Shown here: piece by piece, positions 1 to 9,505 of the stretch
Position numbering within the stretch: the first letter of the stretch is position 1
Layout: every line of letters starts with the position of its first letter
From: Qipengyuania vulgaris
GTDB lineage: Bacteria; Pseudomonadota; Alphaproteobacteria; Sphingomonadales; Sphingomonadaceae
DNA: 64,000 bases
Assembly (NCBI GenBank): GCA_000756795.1
Contig: CCSI01000003.1
Coordinates: 124,001-188,000, forward strand
Direction: 5' to 3'
Notes under the pieces: generated by a model
Seen by the model: the letters and a program-made list of their open reading frames with translations, nothing else
What the model was told of the DNA's origin: nothing
The model's database searches: none
Translations under genes and position numbers: made by a program

Positions 1-1827
1 GCAGGCTTCGCGGCGGGCGAGATGCTCAATATGCTCGATGCCGAGGCGAATGTCTGCCAAACCGCCGACGGGCTGGTGCCGGAGGAATTCCTCGGCCTGC
101 ACCGCTTCAAGCGCGACGGGGTGGACGGTGCGCGCGAACTGGTGGTCGAGCGCCTTAAGGAGCAGGGCTATCTCATCCCGCATATCGCCAAGACCAAGAA
201 GGGCGAGGAACAGGAATTCGACGCCGAACCGCGCACCATCGCAACTCCCTTCGGCGACCGCGGCGGCGTGATCATCGAGCCGTGGCTGACCGACCAGTGG
301 TACGTCGATGCCGAAAAGCTCGCCCGCGCGCCCATCGCGGCGGTGAAGGACGGGACCATCGAAATCGTGCCCAAGAGCTGGGAGAAGACATTCTTCAACT
401 GGATGGAGAACATCCAGCCCTGGTGCGTCAGCCGCCAGCTCTGGTGGGGTCACCGGATTCCTGCTTGGTACGACGCCGAGGGCAACGCTTACGTCGCCAT
501 GACCGAGGAAGAAGCGCAGGCGAAGGCCGGTGACGGCGTCGCGCTCACCCGCGACGACGATGTGCTCGACACGTGGTTCTCTTCCGCGCTCTGGCCCTTC
601 GCCACGCTCGGCTGGCCCGAGAAGACCGACCTGCTCGACAAGCATTACCCGAACAATTTGCTGATTTCAGGCTTCGACATCCTGTTCTTCTGGGATGCGC
701 GCATGATGATGCAGGGCATGCATTTGACCGGCAAGGCACCGTGGCCGCGGCTTTATCTCCACGGGCTGGTGCGCGCTGCCGACGGGGCGAAGATGTCGAA
801 ATCGAAGGGCAATGTCGTCGACCCGCTCGGCCTCATCGACCAGTACGGCGCCGATGCGCTGCGCTTCTTCATGTCCGCGATGGAAAGCCAGGGCCGCGAC
901 ATCAAGATGGATGAACGCCGCGTCGAGGGCTATCGCAACTTCGCGACAAAGCTCTGGAATGCGACGCGTTTCTGCCAGTCGAACGGCATCGGCGCGAGCA
1001 CGAGCATCGAGGCTCCCACGGCAACGCAAGCGGTCAACAAGTGGATCATCGGCGAGGTCGTCGAGACCAAACATGCGCTCGAACAGGCGATGGCCGACCT
1101 GCGCTTCGACGCCGCCGCGAACACTATCTACCACTTCGTGTGGGACCGTTTCTGCGACTGGTACATTGAACTCATCAAGGGCAATTTCGACGAGGAAACT
1201 AAGGCGGTCGCCGGCTGGGCCCTCGACCAGATTCTCGTCATGCTCCACCCCTTCATGCCCTTCATCACCGAAGAGCTGTGGTCGAAGCAGGGCGACCGCC
1301 CGGATTACCCGCTCATCACAGCCAAGTGGCCCGAGCCCGATGCCGAGGTGGATGCCGAAGCCAAGGCCGAAATCGACTGGCTCATCGCGCTCACCAGCGC
1401 AGTGCGCACGGCGAAGAACGAACTCGGCATCGCTCCGGGCGCGAAGCTGGAGGCTTACTGCCCCGCCCCCTCCACTCTCGGCCGCAAGGTCGTCGAGGAA
1501 AACGCTGCCGCCATCGAACGCCTCGCGCGCCTCACGCCGGTCCACTTCGCCGAAGCTCCGGGCGGCGCGGCAATGCAGGTAGCAGCGGGCGAGGATGGCT
1601 TCATCATCCCGCTCGAAGGCATCATCGACATCGAGGCAGAAAAGGCGCGCCTGACTAAGGCGCTCGAAGCCTCGGCCAAGGAAGCCAAGTCGCTCGAAGG
1701 CCGCCTCGGCAACGCCAATTTCGTCGAACGCGCCAAGCCCGAAGCAGTCGAAAAGGCCCGCGCCGACCACGCCCATCACACGGCGGAAATCGAGCGGTTG
1801 CAGGCAGCACTGACGCGGCTGGGCTGA
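1..1827 (+). CDS. valS: Valyl-tRNA synthetase, C-terminal part (5' end outside window)
   Basis: Charges tRNA-Val with valine in the cytoplasm (class I aminoacyl-tRNA synthetase). The frame is open from base 1, so the N-terminal part with the HIGH motif lies upstream. Visible are the end of the editing/catalytic region, the KMSKS signature ([14 protein letters not shown], about bases 787-828), the helical anticodon-binding domain ([22 protein letters not shown]) and a C-terminal Ala/Glu/Lys-rich coiled coil typical of ValRS tRNA-binding arms. The stop is TGA at 1825-1827, one base before queE, so the two are probably co-transcribed. Family identity is firm; only the length is unknown. Confidence 0.97.
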   Translation, partial: AGFAAGEMLNMLDAEANVCQTADGLVPEEFLGLHRFKRDGVDGARELVVERLKEQGYLIPHIAKTKKGEEQEFDAEPRTIATPFGDRGGVIIEPWLTDQWYVDAEKLARAPIAAVKDGTIEIVPKSWEKTFFNWMENIQPWCVSRQLWWGHRIPAWYDAEGNAYVAMTEEEAQAKAGDGVALTRDDDVLDTWFSSALWPFATLGWPEKTDLLDKHYPNNLLISGFDILFFWDARMMMQGMHLTGKAPWPRLYLHGLVRAADGAKMSKSKGNVVDPLGLIDQYGADALRFFMSAMESQGRDIKMDERRVEGYRNFATKLWNATRFCQSNGIGASTSIEAPTATQAVNKWIIGEVVETKHALEQAMADLRFDAAANTIYHFVWDRFCDWYIELIKGNFDEETKAVAGWALDQILVMLHPFMPFITEELWSKQGDRPDYPLITAKWPEPDAEVDAEAKAEIDWLIALTSAVRTAKNELGIAPGAKLEAYCPAPSTLGRKVVEENAAAIERLARLTPVHFAEAPGGAAMQVAAGEDGFIIPLEGIIDIEAEKARLTKALEASAKEAKSLEGRLGNANFVERAKPEAVEKARADHAHHTAEIERLQAALTRLG

Positions 1828-1828
1828 C

Positions 1829-2563
1829 ATGAGCCTCGTCCTCGCCACCGATGACGACGGCGGGCCGGAGATTTTCGCTTCGGTCCAGGGCGAGGGTCCG
1901 AGTGCAGGCATGCCGGTCGCCTTCATGCGGCTGTCGCGCTGCAACCTTGCCTGCGTGTGGTGCGACACCGCCTACACCTGGCACTTCGAGGGCGACAACC
2001 GGCCGCACCGCGATAGCGTGACCTTCGAGCGCAAGGCCAATCAGGTGACGCTCGACGAGGAAGAGGTCGCCGCCCGCATCACCCAACTAGGACAGGACCG
2101 GCTCGTCATCACCGGCGGCGAGCCGCTGCTGCAGGCGCCGGCGCTGGCGAAACTGCTCGACCTGCTGCCGGACATCTCGGTCGAGATCGAGACCAACGGG
2201 ACGACCAAGGCCCCTGCCCGCCTCGATATCCGCATCGACCAGTTCAACGTCAGTCCCAAGCTCGCGCATAGCGGCAATCCGGCAGACCTCGCGCTGCTGC
2301 CCGAGCGGCTGGACGCCTACGCCACCGAGCCGCGTGCGTGGTTCAAATTCGTGATTGCCGAGCCCTCGGACGTCGACGAGGTGCTTGCGCTACGCGACCG
2401 CTACCGCTTCAAGCCCGGACACGTCTTCCTGATGCCAGAAGGCACGGATAGTGAGACCTTGCGCGAACGCGAAATGTGGCTCGCGGACCTGTGCCTCAAG
2501 CACGGCTTCCGCATGAGCGACCGCCTGCACATCCACCTGTTCGGCGATACGCGCGGGACTTAA
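1829..2563 (+). CDS. queE: 7-carboxy-7-deazaguanine synthase (radical SAM)
   Basis: Forms the deazapurine ring of the queuosine/7-deazaguanine pathway from 6-carboxytetrahydropterin. The 244-residue protein has the QueE-type start (SVQGEGPSAGMP), then the cluster-binding cysteines in RCNLACVWCDT (CxxxCxxC), a glycine-rich SAM motif (VITGGEPLLQ) and the ETNGT segment. Length fits the family (about 210-245). It starts one base after the valS stop. Its 3' end overlaps the convergent HerA-like gene by four bases. No other queuosine gene lies in the window. Confidence 0.93.
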   Translation: MSLVLATDDDGGPEIFASVQGEGPSAGMPVAFMRLSRCNLACVWCDTAYTWHFEGDNRPHRDSVTFERKANQVTLDEEEVAARITQLGQDRLVITGGEPLLQAPALAKLLDLLPDISVEIETNGTTKAPARLDIRIDQFNVSPKLAHSGNPADLALLPERLDAYATEPRAWFKFVIAEPSDVDEVLALRDRYRFKPGHVFLMPEGTDSETLREREMWLADLCLKHGFRMSDRLHIHLFGDTRGT

Positions 2564-4575
2564 CCCTGCGAACGCCACCGCTGAACGGTGCGCAGGACGA
2601 GGTCTTCTTCGCCGCCGGGGTTGTTCCACTGCTCGATGAAGCTCGGGTCTTCCGACGCCGGGCGCTTCACTTCTTCGAGGTTGTCGAAGCTCACGCGGAT
2701 GGGGATGGCTACACCCTCGCCGCAGACGATGCATTCGCGGTTGCGCAGCGCCGGGATGGCGTCGAGGAAGCCGCGCGCACCTTCGGGCATGGCGGCGCGC
2801 ACGAATTCCTGGTCGCGGTCGTTGTTCAAACGCATCGAGATGATGGTGCCGCACTGCGACAGCACGCCTTCGGCCAAGTCGGACGGGCGCTGCGTAATGA
2901 GACCCAGCGAGATGCCGTATTTACGGCCTTCCTTGGCGATACGGCCAAGGATGGTGCCGACCGAGTTGCCATCAGCGTTCTTCTCGTTCGGCACGTAGCG
3001 ATGGGCTTCTTCGCAGACGAGAAGGATGGGCACGGTCTTGTCGTCGCGGCCCCAGATGGCAAAATCGAACACGAGGCGGCTGAGGACGGCGACCACGGTG
3101 GCAGTGATGTCCGAAGGCACGCCCGACACGTCGATGATCGAAATCGGCTTGCCGTTCGACGGCATGCGGAAAATCTTCGAGATGAAGTCGGCCATGGTGT
3201 CGGCCACCAGCATCCCTGAGAACATGAACTGGTAGCGCGGGTCGGCCTTCAGCTCGTCGAGCTTGTTCTTGATGCGCATGTAGGGCGCGGAATTGGTCGC
3301 CTTGTCGAGCTTGCCCATCTGGTCCTGGATCTCGTTCGAGAGGTCGGAGAGCAGGTAGGGAATGGGCGAATCGACGGTGATCTTGCCCATGGTCTGGGCA
3401 AGCTTGCTCTTGCTGCGCGCCTTCAAGAGGCACTTGGCGAGGATGTCGCTATCGACCTGGCGTTCGTTGCCGCTGCTGGTGAGCAGCACTTCGCAATGCT
3501 CTTCGAAGTTCATGATCCAGTAGGGCATCTGCAGGTTCGAAACGTCGAGGATGATCCCGGTCTGCCGGAAAGCGGCCGAATATTCGCCGTGAGGGTCGAT
3601 CATCACGATATGCCCTTCGGGCGCCGCCTCGCATATGCGGTGCAGGATCAGTGCGGCACTGGTCGACTTACCCGTACCGGTCGAACCCAGCAGCGCGAAA
3701 TGCTTGCCGAGCATGGCATCGACATAGAGGCCAGCGCGAATGTCCCTGGTCGGGTAAACCTTGCCGATGGTCACCGAGCTGCGGCCATCGCTGGCGTAGA
3801 CCTGCTTGAGGTCGGGCGTGGAGGCCGGATAGACCATCGCGCCCGGTACCGGATAGCGGGTCACACCACGGCGGAAACCGTGGAGCTTGCCGGTCAGCTT
3901 TTCCTCGATGCCTTCGCCGAGGAAGTCGATATTCGCGAGGATGCTGCCGGCCTTGCGGTCCTGCTTCTGGTTGCGGACGCTGGCGATCAGCCAGCTGCTG
4001 CCGACGCGAATCTTGATCTGGCTACCGACCTGGCCCGCCATGGCGATGGAAGGGTCGGCATCTTCGGCGCACTCGTTGAGGCGCTGCAGGTCGATGGCAA
4101 TCATCGAGCCCGAACCCGCGATTTCGAGGACCACGCCAATCGGCTGCGTGGCGTTGTCGCTGACGGGCTGTTCGGGTTCTTCCGCCTTGGGCTCGGGCTT
4201 TGGCTCTGGCTTGGGTGCGAGTTCGGATGGGCGCGGCGGGGCCTGGCCGAGCTTCGGCTCCGACGAAGGCGCGGGCTGCGGCTGCGCAGGTGCTTCCTGG
4301 CGCGGCTGGGGCTGAGGCTGCGGTTCCGGCTGGAAGCCCGGTTGGGCCGCGGGCTGCTGCGGTACAGGCTGTTGTGGTGCAGGTTCTGGCTGCACGTCTG
4401 CCTGTGGCTGGTGGACGTAGCCCGAGCGAGAGACACCGCCCTGCTGCGGTGGAGGCGCTTCGCTCTCGGCTGAACGACGGATGCGGTCGCGCAGGTTGCG
4501 CCGCCCGGCCTCTTCGCCCTGCATCTGGCGCGAACCGCCGAAGGAACCGTAATTGCCGTTACCCATATCGCTCAT
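2560..4575 (-). CDS. HerA-like ATP-binding protein with disordered N-terminus
   Basis: Hexameric FtsK/HerA-superfamily ATPase (DUF87 type), expected to translocate or process DNA. The first roughly 150 residues are Pro/Gln/Ala-rich and probably disordered. A HAS-barrel-like beta region follows (GVVLEIAGSGSMIAID), then Walker A (GSTGTGKST, about residues 297-305), an ASP/HerA-type DPHGEY motif, Walker B (ILLVCEEAHRY) and a C-terminal ATPase segment (LITQRPSDLAEGVLSQC). I chose the ATG giving MSDMGNGNY; an in-frame GTG at 4608 would add 11 residues. No NurA nuclease is adjacent, so it may act alone or with a distant partner. ATPase class is firm, substrate unknown. Confidence 0.85.
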   Translation of the reverse strand: MSDMGNGNYGSFGGSRQMQGEEAGRRNLRDRIRRSAESEAPPPQQGGVSRSGYVHQPQADVQPEPAPQQPVPQQPAAQPGFQPEPQPQPQPRQEAPAQPQPAPSSEPKLGQAPPRPSELAPKPEPKPEPKAEEPEQPVSDNATQPIGVVLEIAGSGSMIAIDLQRLNECAEDADPSIAMAGQVGSQIKIRVGSSWLIASVRNQKQDRKAGSILANIDFLGEGIEEKLTGKLHGFRRGVTRYPVPGAMVYPASTPDLKQVYASDGRSSVTIGKVYPTRDIRAGLYVDAMLGKHFALLGSTGTGKSTSAALILHRICEAAPEGHIVMIDPHGEYSAAFRQTGIILDVSNLQMPYWIMNFEEHCEVLLTSSGNERQVDSDILAKCLLKARSKSKLAQTMGKITVDSPIPYLLSDLSNEIQDQMGKLDKATNSAPYMRIKNKLDELKADPRYQFMFSGMLVADTMADFISKIFRMPSNGKPISIIDVSGVPSDITATVVAVLSRLVFDFAIWGRDDKTVPILLVCEEAHRYVPNEKNADGNSVGTILGRIAKEGRKYGISLGLITQRPSDLAEGVLSQCGTIISMRLNNDRDQEFVRAAMPEGARGFLDAIPALRNRECIVCGEGVAIPIRVSFDNLEEVKRPASEDPSFIEQWNNPGGEEDLVLRTVQRWRSQG

Positions 4576-4677
4576 TGAAAGCCCCAAAGCCCGTTGAATT
4601 TCACGCACAAGCGTGTGGGCATCGTGATGGCGGATAAGGGTTAAAATCGGGTCAACGATGTTTCCTGACGCTGACCG

Positions 4678-5427
4678 CTAAAGGCGCGCGAACAACCGGC
4701 CTGCGCCCCAGCCCATCAGCACCGACAGCAAGACGGCAAGCGCCCCGTAAAGCAGGCCGAAATTCTGCGAGAAAAATTCCACTTCGCGTTCCAGCCCCAC
4801 CTTCCGGACCTCGACCTGCGACTCCGCCGAAGCGATGACACGGCCCTGCGTCACGGCGAATGTCTCTGCCGTATAGGTGCCGGTCGTGACGTTCGACGGG
4901 AGCGAAATGCGCGCCTGATACAGCACACCTTGCGTTATCTGCACGCCGTCCATGTCCTCCTTGTAGAGGCCCTGGCGCTGTTTCAAATCCACGAGGCCAC
5001 GCGCAAAGCGGCGGTCGTCCTCGGGATTGATGTTTCCGCTGGGCGACAGCTGGATGTAGCGCGTGCCGAACTCGTAAATCGCGGCGGTCTTTTGGTCGAC
5101 GATCTGCTCTATGGGCTGCGAGGAGGCGACGGCGAAATAGCTCGGCACCGAGCGGAAATCGCTGCTCTCCGCATTAATCCAGACGCCGGCAAAACGCTCT
5201 TTCTCGCGCAGTCGGATAGGCTCGGTCGGGCCCTTGAGGACGACCACGATGTCGTAGCCCTGCCCGGCCCGTCCGCGCGGGTCGAGCACGGCTCCGAACA
5301 ACAGCAGTTCGGTGCCGGTAAAGCCCTGCCGCACCTGCACGTCGTGCTGCGAGACTTCGGGCACCAGCAGGGCATCGCGTTGGCCCATCAGCGCGAATGC
5401 AGCGAGAAGGAGGAAGGCCCACTTCAC
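4678..5427 (-). CDS. TIGR02186 family membrane-anchored protein
   Basis: A 249-residue envelope protein of unknown biochemical role. It begins with a hydrophobic signal-like segment (MKWAFLLLAAFALMG), has a predicted extracytoplasmic beta-rich body, and ends in one transmembrane helix (LLYGALAVLLSVLMGWGAG) plus a short cytoplasmic tail. This layout and sequences such as LLFGA and YDIVVVLKGP match my memory of TIGR02186. Its start overlaps the stop of the upstream TauE/SafE exporter by four bases, so the pair is translationally coupled and probably forms one transport unit. Confidence 0.8.
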   Translation of the reverse strand: MKWAFLLLAAFALMGQRDALLVPEVSQHDVQVRQGFTGTELLLFGAVLDPRGRAGQGYDIVVVLKGPTEPIRLREKERFAGVWINAESSDFRSVPSYFAVASSQPIEQIVDQKTAAIYEFGTRYIQLSPSGNINPEDDRRFARGLVDLKQRQGLYKEDMDGVQITQGVLYQARISLPSNVTTGTYTAETFAVTQGRVIASAESQVEVRKVGLEREVEFFSQNFGLLYGALAVLLSVLMGWGAGRLFARL

Positions 5428-6329
5428 AGCGGATAGACCGTATAGATTTCGTCGGGCTGGTAAAACAGGCCGAGGAACATGCGGAAGGCGATGGCGAGCA
5501 CGATGGCCGCCAGCACGAGCCGCAGCACTTCAGGCTTGGCCCGCACCGCCAGCTGCGAGCCGAATTGCGCGCCCGTCACCGATCCGATGAGGAGCAGAGC
5601 GACGAGGATGATGTCGACCGCGCGCGTCGTCAGCGAATGCATGATAGTGGTCGCGATGGTGACGAAGAGGATGTTGTAGAGGCTGGTGCCGACAACGACA
5701 TTCGCGCTCATGCCAAGGATGTAGAGCATGGCGGGGACGAGGATGAAGCCGCCGCCCACGCCCATCAGCATGGTCAAAATGCCGACGACCACGCCAACCA
5801 GTGCCGGTGCGAGCGGCGAAATGTAGAGGCCCGAGCCATAGAAGCGCCAGCGCCACGGCAGGCTCGCCACAAGCGGATGGTGCCTGCGGCGGGCGGCCTG
5901 CTTGCTTGCAGTACCGCGCAGGAGTTGCAGGGATTCCCTCGCCATCAGCAGGCCGATGGAGCCTAGCAGCACGACATAGAGCGCGTTGATGACCACATCG
6001 ATTTGCCCGATGGCGCGGAAAAAGCGGAACAGCAGCGCCCCGATACCGGCTCCGATAATACCGCCGCCCACCATCACGCTGCCCATGCGATAGTCGACGC
6101 CCTTGCGCTTGCCATGCGCGATGACACCCGAAACGCTCGCGCCCGTCACCTGCGTCGATGCCGAGGCGGCGGCGACGGTTGGCGGGATGCCGTAAAAGAT
6201 GAGCAGCGGGGTGGTCAGGAAACCGCCGCCGACGCCGAAGAGGCCGGACAGCACCCCCGTCAACGCACCCAGGGCAACGATCCAGAGACCGTTCACCGAA
6301 AGGTTGGCGATGGGGAGGTAGACGTCCAT
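5424..6329 (-). CDS. Sulfite exporter TauE/SafE family (TSUP) transporter
   Basis: Inner-membrane permease of the TSUP family (PF01925), which moves sulfite, sulfoacetate or related organic anions. It has two repeated halves, each with the family's glycine signature (LSGLFGVGGGFLTTPLL near residue 25 and LTMLMGVGGGFILVPAM in the second half), and about eight hydrophobic segments. The 301 residues are slightly long for the family because of an Arg/His-rich cytoplasmic loop in the middle (KQAARRRHHP). It is coupled by an ATGA-type overlap to the TIGR02186 gene. Substrate cannot be read from sequence. Confidence 0.9.
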   Translation of the reverse strand: MDVYLPIANLSVNGLWIVALGALTGVLSGLFGVGGGFLTTPLLIFYGIPPTVAAASASTQVTGASVSGVIAHGKRKGVDYRMGSVMVGGGIIGAGIGALLFRFFRAIGQIDVVINALYVVLLGSIGLLMARESLQLLRGTASKQAARRRHHPLVASLPWRWRFYGSGLYISPLAPALVGVVVGILTMLMGVGGGFILVPAMLYILGMSANVVVGTSLYNILFVTIATTIMHSLTTRAVDIILVALLLIGSVTGAQFGSQLAVRAKPEVLRLVLAAIVLAIAFRMFLGLFYQPDEIYTVYPL

Positions 6330-6376
6330 GAACCGCCCCTATCGCAGCAGGGCGGTGTATAAAAGCAGAACCGCCG

Positions 6377-6793
6377 TCAAAATTCCTCTGCGTCGCCCTG
6401 CTTGCCCAGCATAGTAACGGGTGGCGATAGAGCCGCGTCGAAACCGCTCGAAGCATTCATCCAGAGAGCATTGTGGGCTGCCGCGGCAGGGAGCGGGTCA
6501 AAACCATTTTTCAGGTGCGCGGGCGGCGGTGCGTCGAGCACGGATGGCTTATCCGTGGGAGATGTCGGCTTGGGTGCTTTTGGTTCTACGCGCCCATCGG
6601 TCGCGGCCTGTGGCTGGACGCGCTCCCCAACAACTTGCGCGACCTGCACAGTCGACTCGGCCTGTGCGAGAACGGGCTTTTCGACGTCCGGCCAAACCGC
6701 AAGGACTGCGAGCCGCAAGCCAATCCATGCAATGCCAAGCGTAGCCAGAAATGCCAGCGGACGACCACGTTTTGCGACCTCGCGTGTGTTCAT
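6377..6793 (-). CDS. Small membrane-anchored hypothetical protein, possibly a truncated partner
   Basis: 138 residues: a basic N-terminus, one transmembrane helix (LAFLATLGIAWIGLRLAVLA), then a Pro/Ala/Lys-rich linker (EPKAPKPTSPTDKPS) and a short tail without recognisable domain. The ATG overlaps the stop of the upstream glycosyltransferase (ATGA at 6790-6793), so it is translationally coupled to it. The layout of TM plus linker looks like the front end of a longer envelope protein, so truncation is possible, but no homologous remnant is visible downstream before 6329. I do not recognise the family. Confidence 0.6.
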   Translation of the reverse strand: MNTREVAKRGRPLAFLATLGIAWIGLRLAVLAVWPDVEKPVLAQAESTVQVAQVVGERVQPQAATDGRVEPKAPKPTSPTDKPSVLDAPPPAHLKNGFDPLPAAAAHNALWMNASSGFDAALSPPVTMLGKQGDAEEF

Positions 6794-8190
6794 GCCGCTC
6801 TCTCCGTCATCGTGGTGAGCGCAGGATGCGCGCGGTGGGTGGTCTTGTCCCACACCACCGGCGCGCCGCGCAGGGTGCGCAGATAGGCGACCAGCGCCCG
6901 GCGCCCGCTCATGATGGTGATGATGTTGGAGACGACCACACGCGGAATGGCGAGCAGGCCCTGCCTCAATCCGTACTCGCGCCCCGTAAAGACGGTGCGC
7001 AGGAAAAGCCGCCATGCCAAGCCTGCAAAGGTCACCAGCAACAGAGCGCCAAGTACCGGCGAAGTCGTCTGCGCGCTGACAAGACCCATGTCGGCTGCAA
7101 GATGGGTCATCATCGCGAGCGCCATCGTGACATAGGCTATTCCCAGCAGGATGGCTGCGAGCGGTCCGCGCCGGTCGCGCAAGGTCATCCAGCGCTGCAC
7201 CAGCGAGCCGTCCCAGCCGAGCCGGTCCCAGCCCTGCAGCGCGATACCGTGGGTCCAGCGGGTCTTCTGGCGAACCGACTGCGCAAGATCGTCGGGGAAA
7301 TAGGCACGCGTCGCGACCAGCCTTCCGTTTTGCGTTCTCACGCGAAGGAAGCGCCCCTTGCCGCCCAAGGCGTGAACTTCGAGCCCCAACTCGTAATCCT
7401 CGGTCAGGCTGCCTTCGGGGAAGGGGCCGCTCGCACCCTCTTTTACCAGCCGGTCGAGCATCGGGCGTGCGAAGGCGCAGCCGACACCTGCACCCGGAAT
7501 GGCGGCGCCAAGAAATTCGCGTACTGCCATGCCCTTGGCGTGTGCCTCGGCGAATTCATCCGAATAATGACTGGCTATCCAGCGCGAGTCCGACGGCGGA
7601 AGGGCCATCACCGGTAGCTGGACGAAATCGCTGTTCCAAACGGCGAAATCCATCAGCGGAAGCGCGGCGGCATCGACCATGTCCTCGGCATCGTGGAGCA
7701 CGACCATATGCGCCTTGAAATCGCTGCGCGCCTCGTCGGTGCATAGCGCCTCGTAGAGCCGGTTGAGGCAATGCGCCTTCGAAGTCGGTCCGTCCTCGCC
7801 GACGACCACCACGCGAACCCGCTCGTCGCCGCGCGAGGCAGCCATGACCGAGGCGATGGTGTGCGGGTCGTTGCGATAACAGCCGACATAGATACGCAAT
7901 TCGTCCTGCGGCCATGAAGCGAGCGCATGGGCCAGCGTCGGCCCGATGACGGCATCTTCCTTCCACGCCGGAATGAACACGGCCGCCATGCCGGAGAGCG
8001 GCTGGCGCGAAAGGCTCGCCTCGTCGACGCGCGGCGTATGCATCCGTCCGGTCAGCCGGTTCCAGATATACACCGCATCGACCGCAAATTCGTCGAGCAT
8101 TCCGATGGCAAAGAATACCGCTGCAAACAGCAGCAGCTCGTTCTGTAGCGCAAAAATCGCCTCTGCGGCGATGATATGAGGTGCTTGCAA
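6790..8190 (-). CDS. NfrB-like membrane glycosyltransferase, family 2
   Basis: Processive-type GT2 enzyme anchored in the inner membrane. After an N-terminal TM helix (ELLLFAAVFFAIGMLDEF) comes the GT-A domain: FIPAWKED, HDAEDMVD (metal-binding Asp residues), LTEDYELGLEV and a QKTRWTHGIALQGW motif, i.e. the D,D,ED,QxxRW set; C-terminal TM helices follow. This is the arrangement of NfrB (phage N4 receptor component, exopolysaccharide secretion). I chose a TTG start at 8190 because it follows a strong purine run (GGGGGGAAAAAGGG); an upstream extension would run into the divergent nhaA. No NfrA homologue is adjacent. Confidence 0.82.
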   Translation of the reverse strand: MQAPHIIAAEAIFALQNELLLFAAVFFAIGMLDEFAVDAVYIWNRLTGRMHTPRVDEASLSRQPLSGMAAVFIPAWKEDAVIGPTLAHALASWPQDELRIYVGCYRNDPHTIASVMAASRGDERVRVVVVGEDGPTSKAHCLNRLYEALCTDEARSDFKAHMVVLHDAEDMVDAAALPLMDFAVWNSDFVQLPVMALPPSDSRWIASHYSDEFAEAHAKGMAVREFLGAAIPGAGVGCAFARPMLDRLVKEGASGPFPEGSLTEDYELGLEVHALGGKGRFLRVRTQNGRLVATRAYFPDDLAQSVRQKTRWTHGIALQGWDRLGWDGSLVQRWMTLRDRRGPLAAILLGIAYVTMALAMMTHLAADMGLVSAQTTSPVLGALLLVTFAGLAWRLFLRTVFTGREYGLRQGLLAIPRVVVSNIITIMSGRRALVAYLRTLRGAPVVWDKTTHRAHPALTTMTERAA

Positions 8191-8272
8191 CCCTTTTTCC
8201 CCCCGCCAAGTTCCTAACGCGGCCAATCGGGACTTGCAACGCGCTATGCTTTGCGAAAAAGAGCGCAGCGAC

Positions 8273-9484
8273 ATGACCGAACGCCCCTCTGCATTCCGCC
8301 TCGTCTTTGCCCCCGTCCGCGCGCTGTTCGTCAGCGACGCCTCGGCAGGCATCTTGCTCATCCTCGTGGCGGTTGCCGCGATGCTGGCGGCCAATTCGCC
8401 GTTTGCAGACGAGTATCAGCAGCTGTTCTACGGCAAGCTGCCGTGGACGCCCATCCCGAAGCTCTACGACCTTCACCTGTGGATCAACGACGGGTTGATG
8501 GCGATTTTCTTTTTCGTCGTGGGCCTCGAGGTGAAGCGCGAGTGGATCGAGGGACAACTCAGCACCGCGCAGCAGCGCAAGCTGCCTATCCTCGCCGCCG
8601 TCGCGGGCATGGCCGTGCCAGCGCTCTTCTACGTCGGTGTGGTCGGCGGGGATTCCGAACTCTTGCGCGGCTGGGCAATCCCGGCAGCGACCGACATCGC
8701 TTTTGCAATGGGCGTGCTCGGCCTGCTCGGAAATCGCTGCCCGGCCTCGCTGCGCCTGTTCCTGCTGACCGTCGCCATTGTCGACGATATCGGCGCAGTC
8801 GTCGTCATCGCTGCATTCTATACCGAGGAAATCAAGCTCATGTGGCTCGGCGCCTCGGCGGTTGTCGTGGGCGTGATGTACGCGATGAACAGGATGGGCG
8901 TGAGCCGCTACTGGCCCTTCATCCTGATGGCGCTGGTGCTGTGGGTTTTCGTGCTCTTCAGCGGCATCCACGCTACCATCGCCGGTGTGGTCGCAGCTCT
9001 CTGCATTCCCATGGTCGGCAAGGACGACGAGACCATGGTCGAAAAGATGGAACACGGTCTCGCCCCGTGGAGCGCCTATCTCATCGTGCCGGTCTTCGGC
9101 TTTGCCAATGCCGGCGTGCCGCTGGCGGGCATCGGCATGGAAGGCGTGCTTGCGCCGCTCCCGCTCGCTATTGCTGCGGGCCTGTTCCTCGGCAAGCAGG
9201 TCGGCATTTTCTCGGCCATCTGGCTGGCGGACAAGTCGGGCTTCGCACCGCGCCCGGACAATGCCAGCTGGCAGGAAATCTGGGGTGTCAGCATCCTGTG
9301 CGGCATCGGCTTCACCATGTCGCTGTTCATCAGCGGACTGGCGTTCGCAGGGCAGGAACTGTTCATCAACGAGGCCAAGATCGGCATCCTCGGCGGTTCG
9401 CTGTTGTCGGCGGTTCTGGGGTATGTGGTCCTGCGCCTGTCGACCGAGCATCCCGATGATGCCAAGTCGCCCTATATCGACTGA
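8273..9484 (+). CDS. nhaA: Na+/H+ antiporter NhaA
   Basis: Inner-membrane antiporter exporting Na+ in exchange for H+, important in salt and alkaline stress. Family signatures are clear: DGLMAIFFFVVGLEVKRE, the ATDIAFAMGVL segment and the VDDIGAVVVIAAFY helix carrying the paired aspartates needed for ion binding, plus GIGFTMSLFI near the end. The ATG at 8273 (MTERPSAF) sits behind AAAGAG. An ATG at 8234 is in frame but lies in the divergent control region. Length (403 residues) is normal. It is divergent from the NfrB-like gene. Confidence 0.96.
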   Translation: MTERPSAFRLVFAPVRALFVSDASAGILLILVAVAAMLAANSPFADEYQQLFYGKLPWTPIPKLYDLHLWINDGLMAIFFFVVGLEVKREWIEGQLSTAQQRKLPILAAVAGMAVPALFYVGVVGGDSELLRGWAIPAATDIAFAMGVLGLLGNRCPASLRLFLLTVAIVDDIGAVVVIAAFYTEEIKLMWLGASAVVVGVMYAMNRMGVSRYWPFILMALVLWVFVLFSGIHATIAGVVAALCIPMVGKDDETMVEKMEHGLAPWSAYLIVPVFGFANAGVPLAGIGMEGVLAPLPLAIAAGLFLGKQVGIFSAIWLADKSGFAPRPDNASWQEIWGVSILCGIGFTMSLFISGLAFAGQELFINEAKIGILGGSLLSAVLGYVVLRLSTEHPDDAKSPYID

Positions 9485-9505
9485 GTTGGGTGAGGCCCGG
9501 CAGCC

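Noticed and set aside
4636-4650. CtrA-like TTAA-N7-TCAA upstream of the HerA-like gene
   Set aside because: The second half-site deviates and no palindrome or other support is present.
7556-9451. 631-codon frame on the minus strand
   Set aside because: Runs antisense through nhaA and part of the glycosyltransferase; composition (His, Arg, Gln-rich) is that of a high-GC shadow frame.
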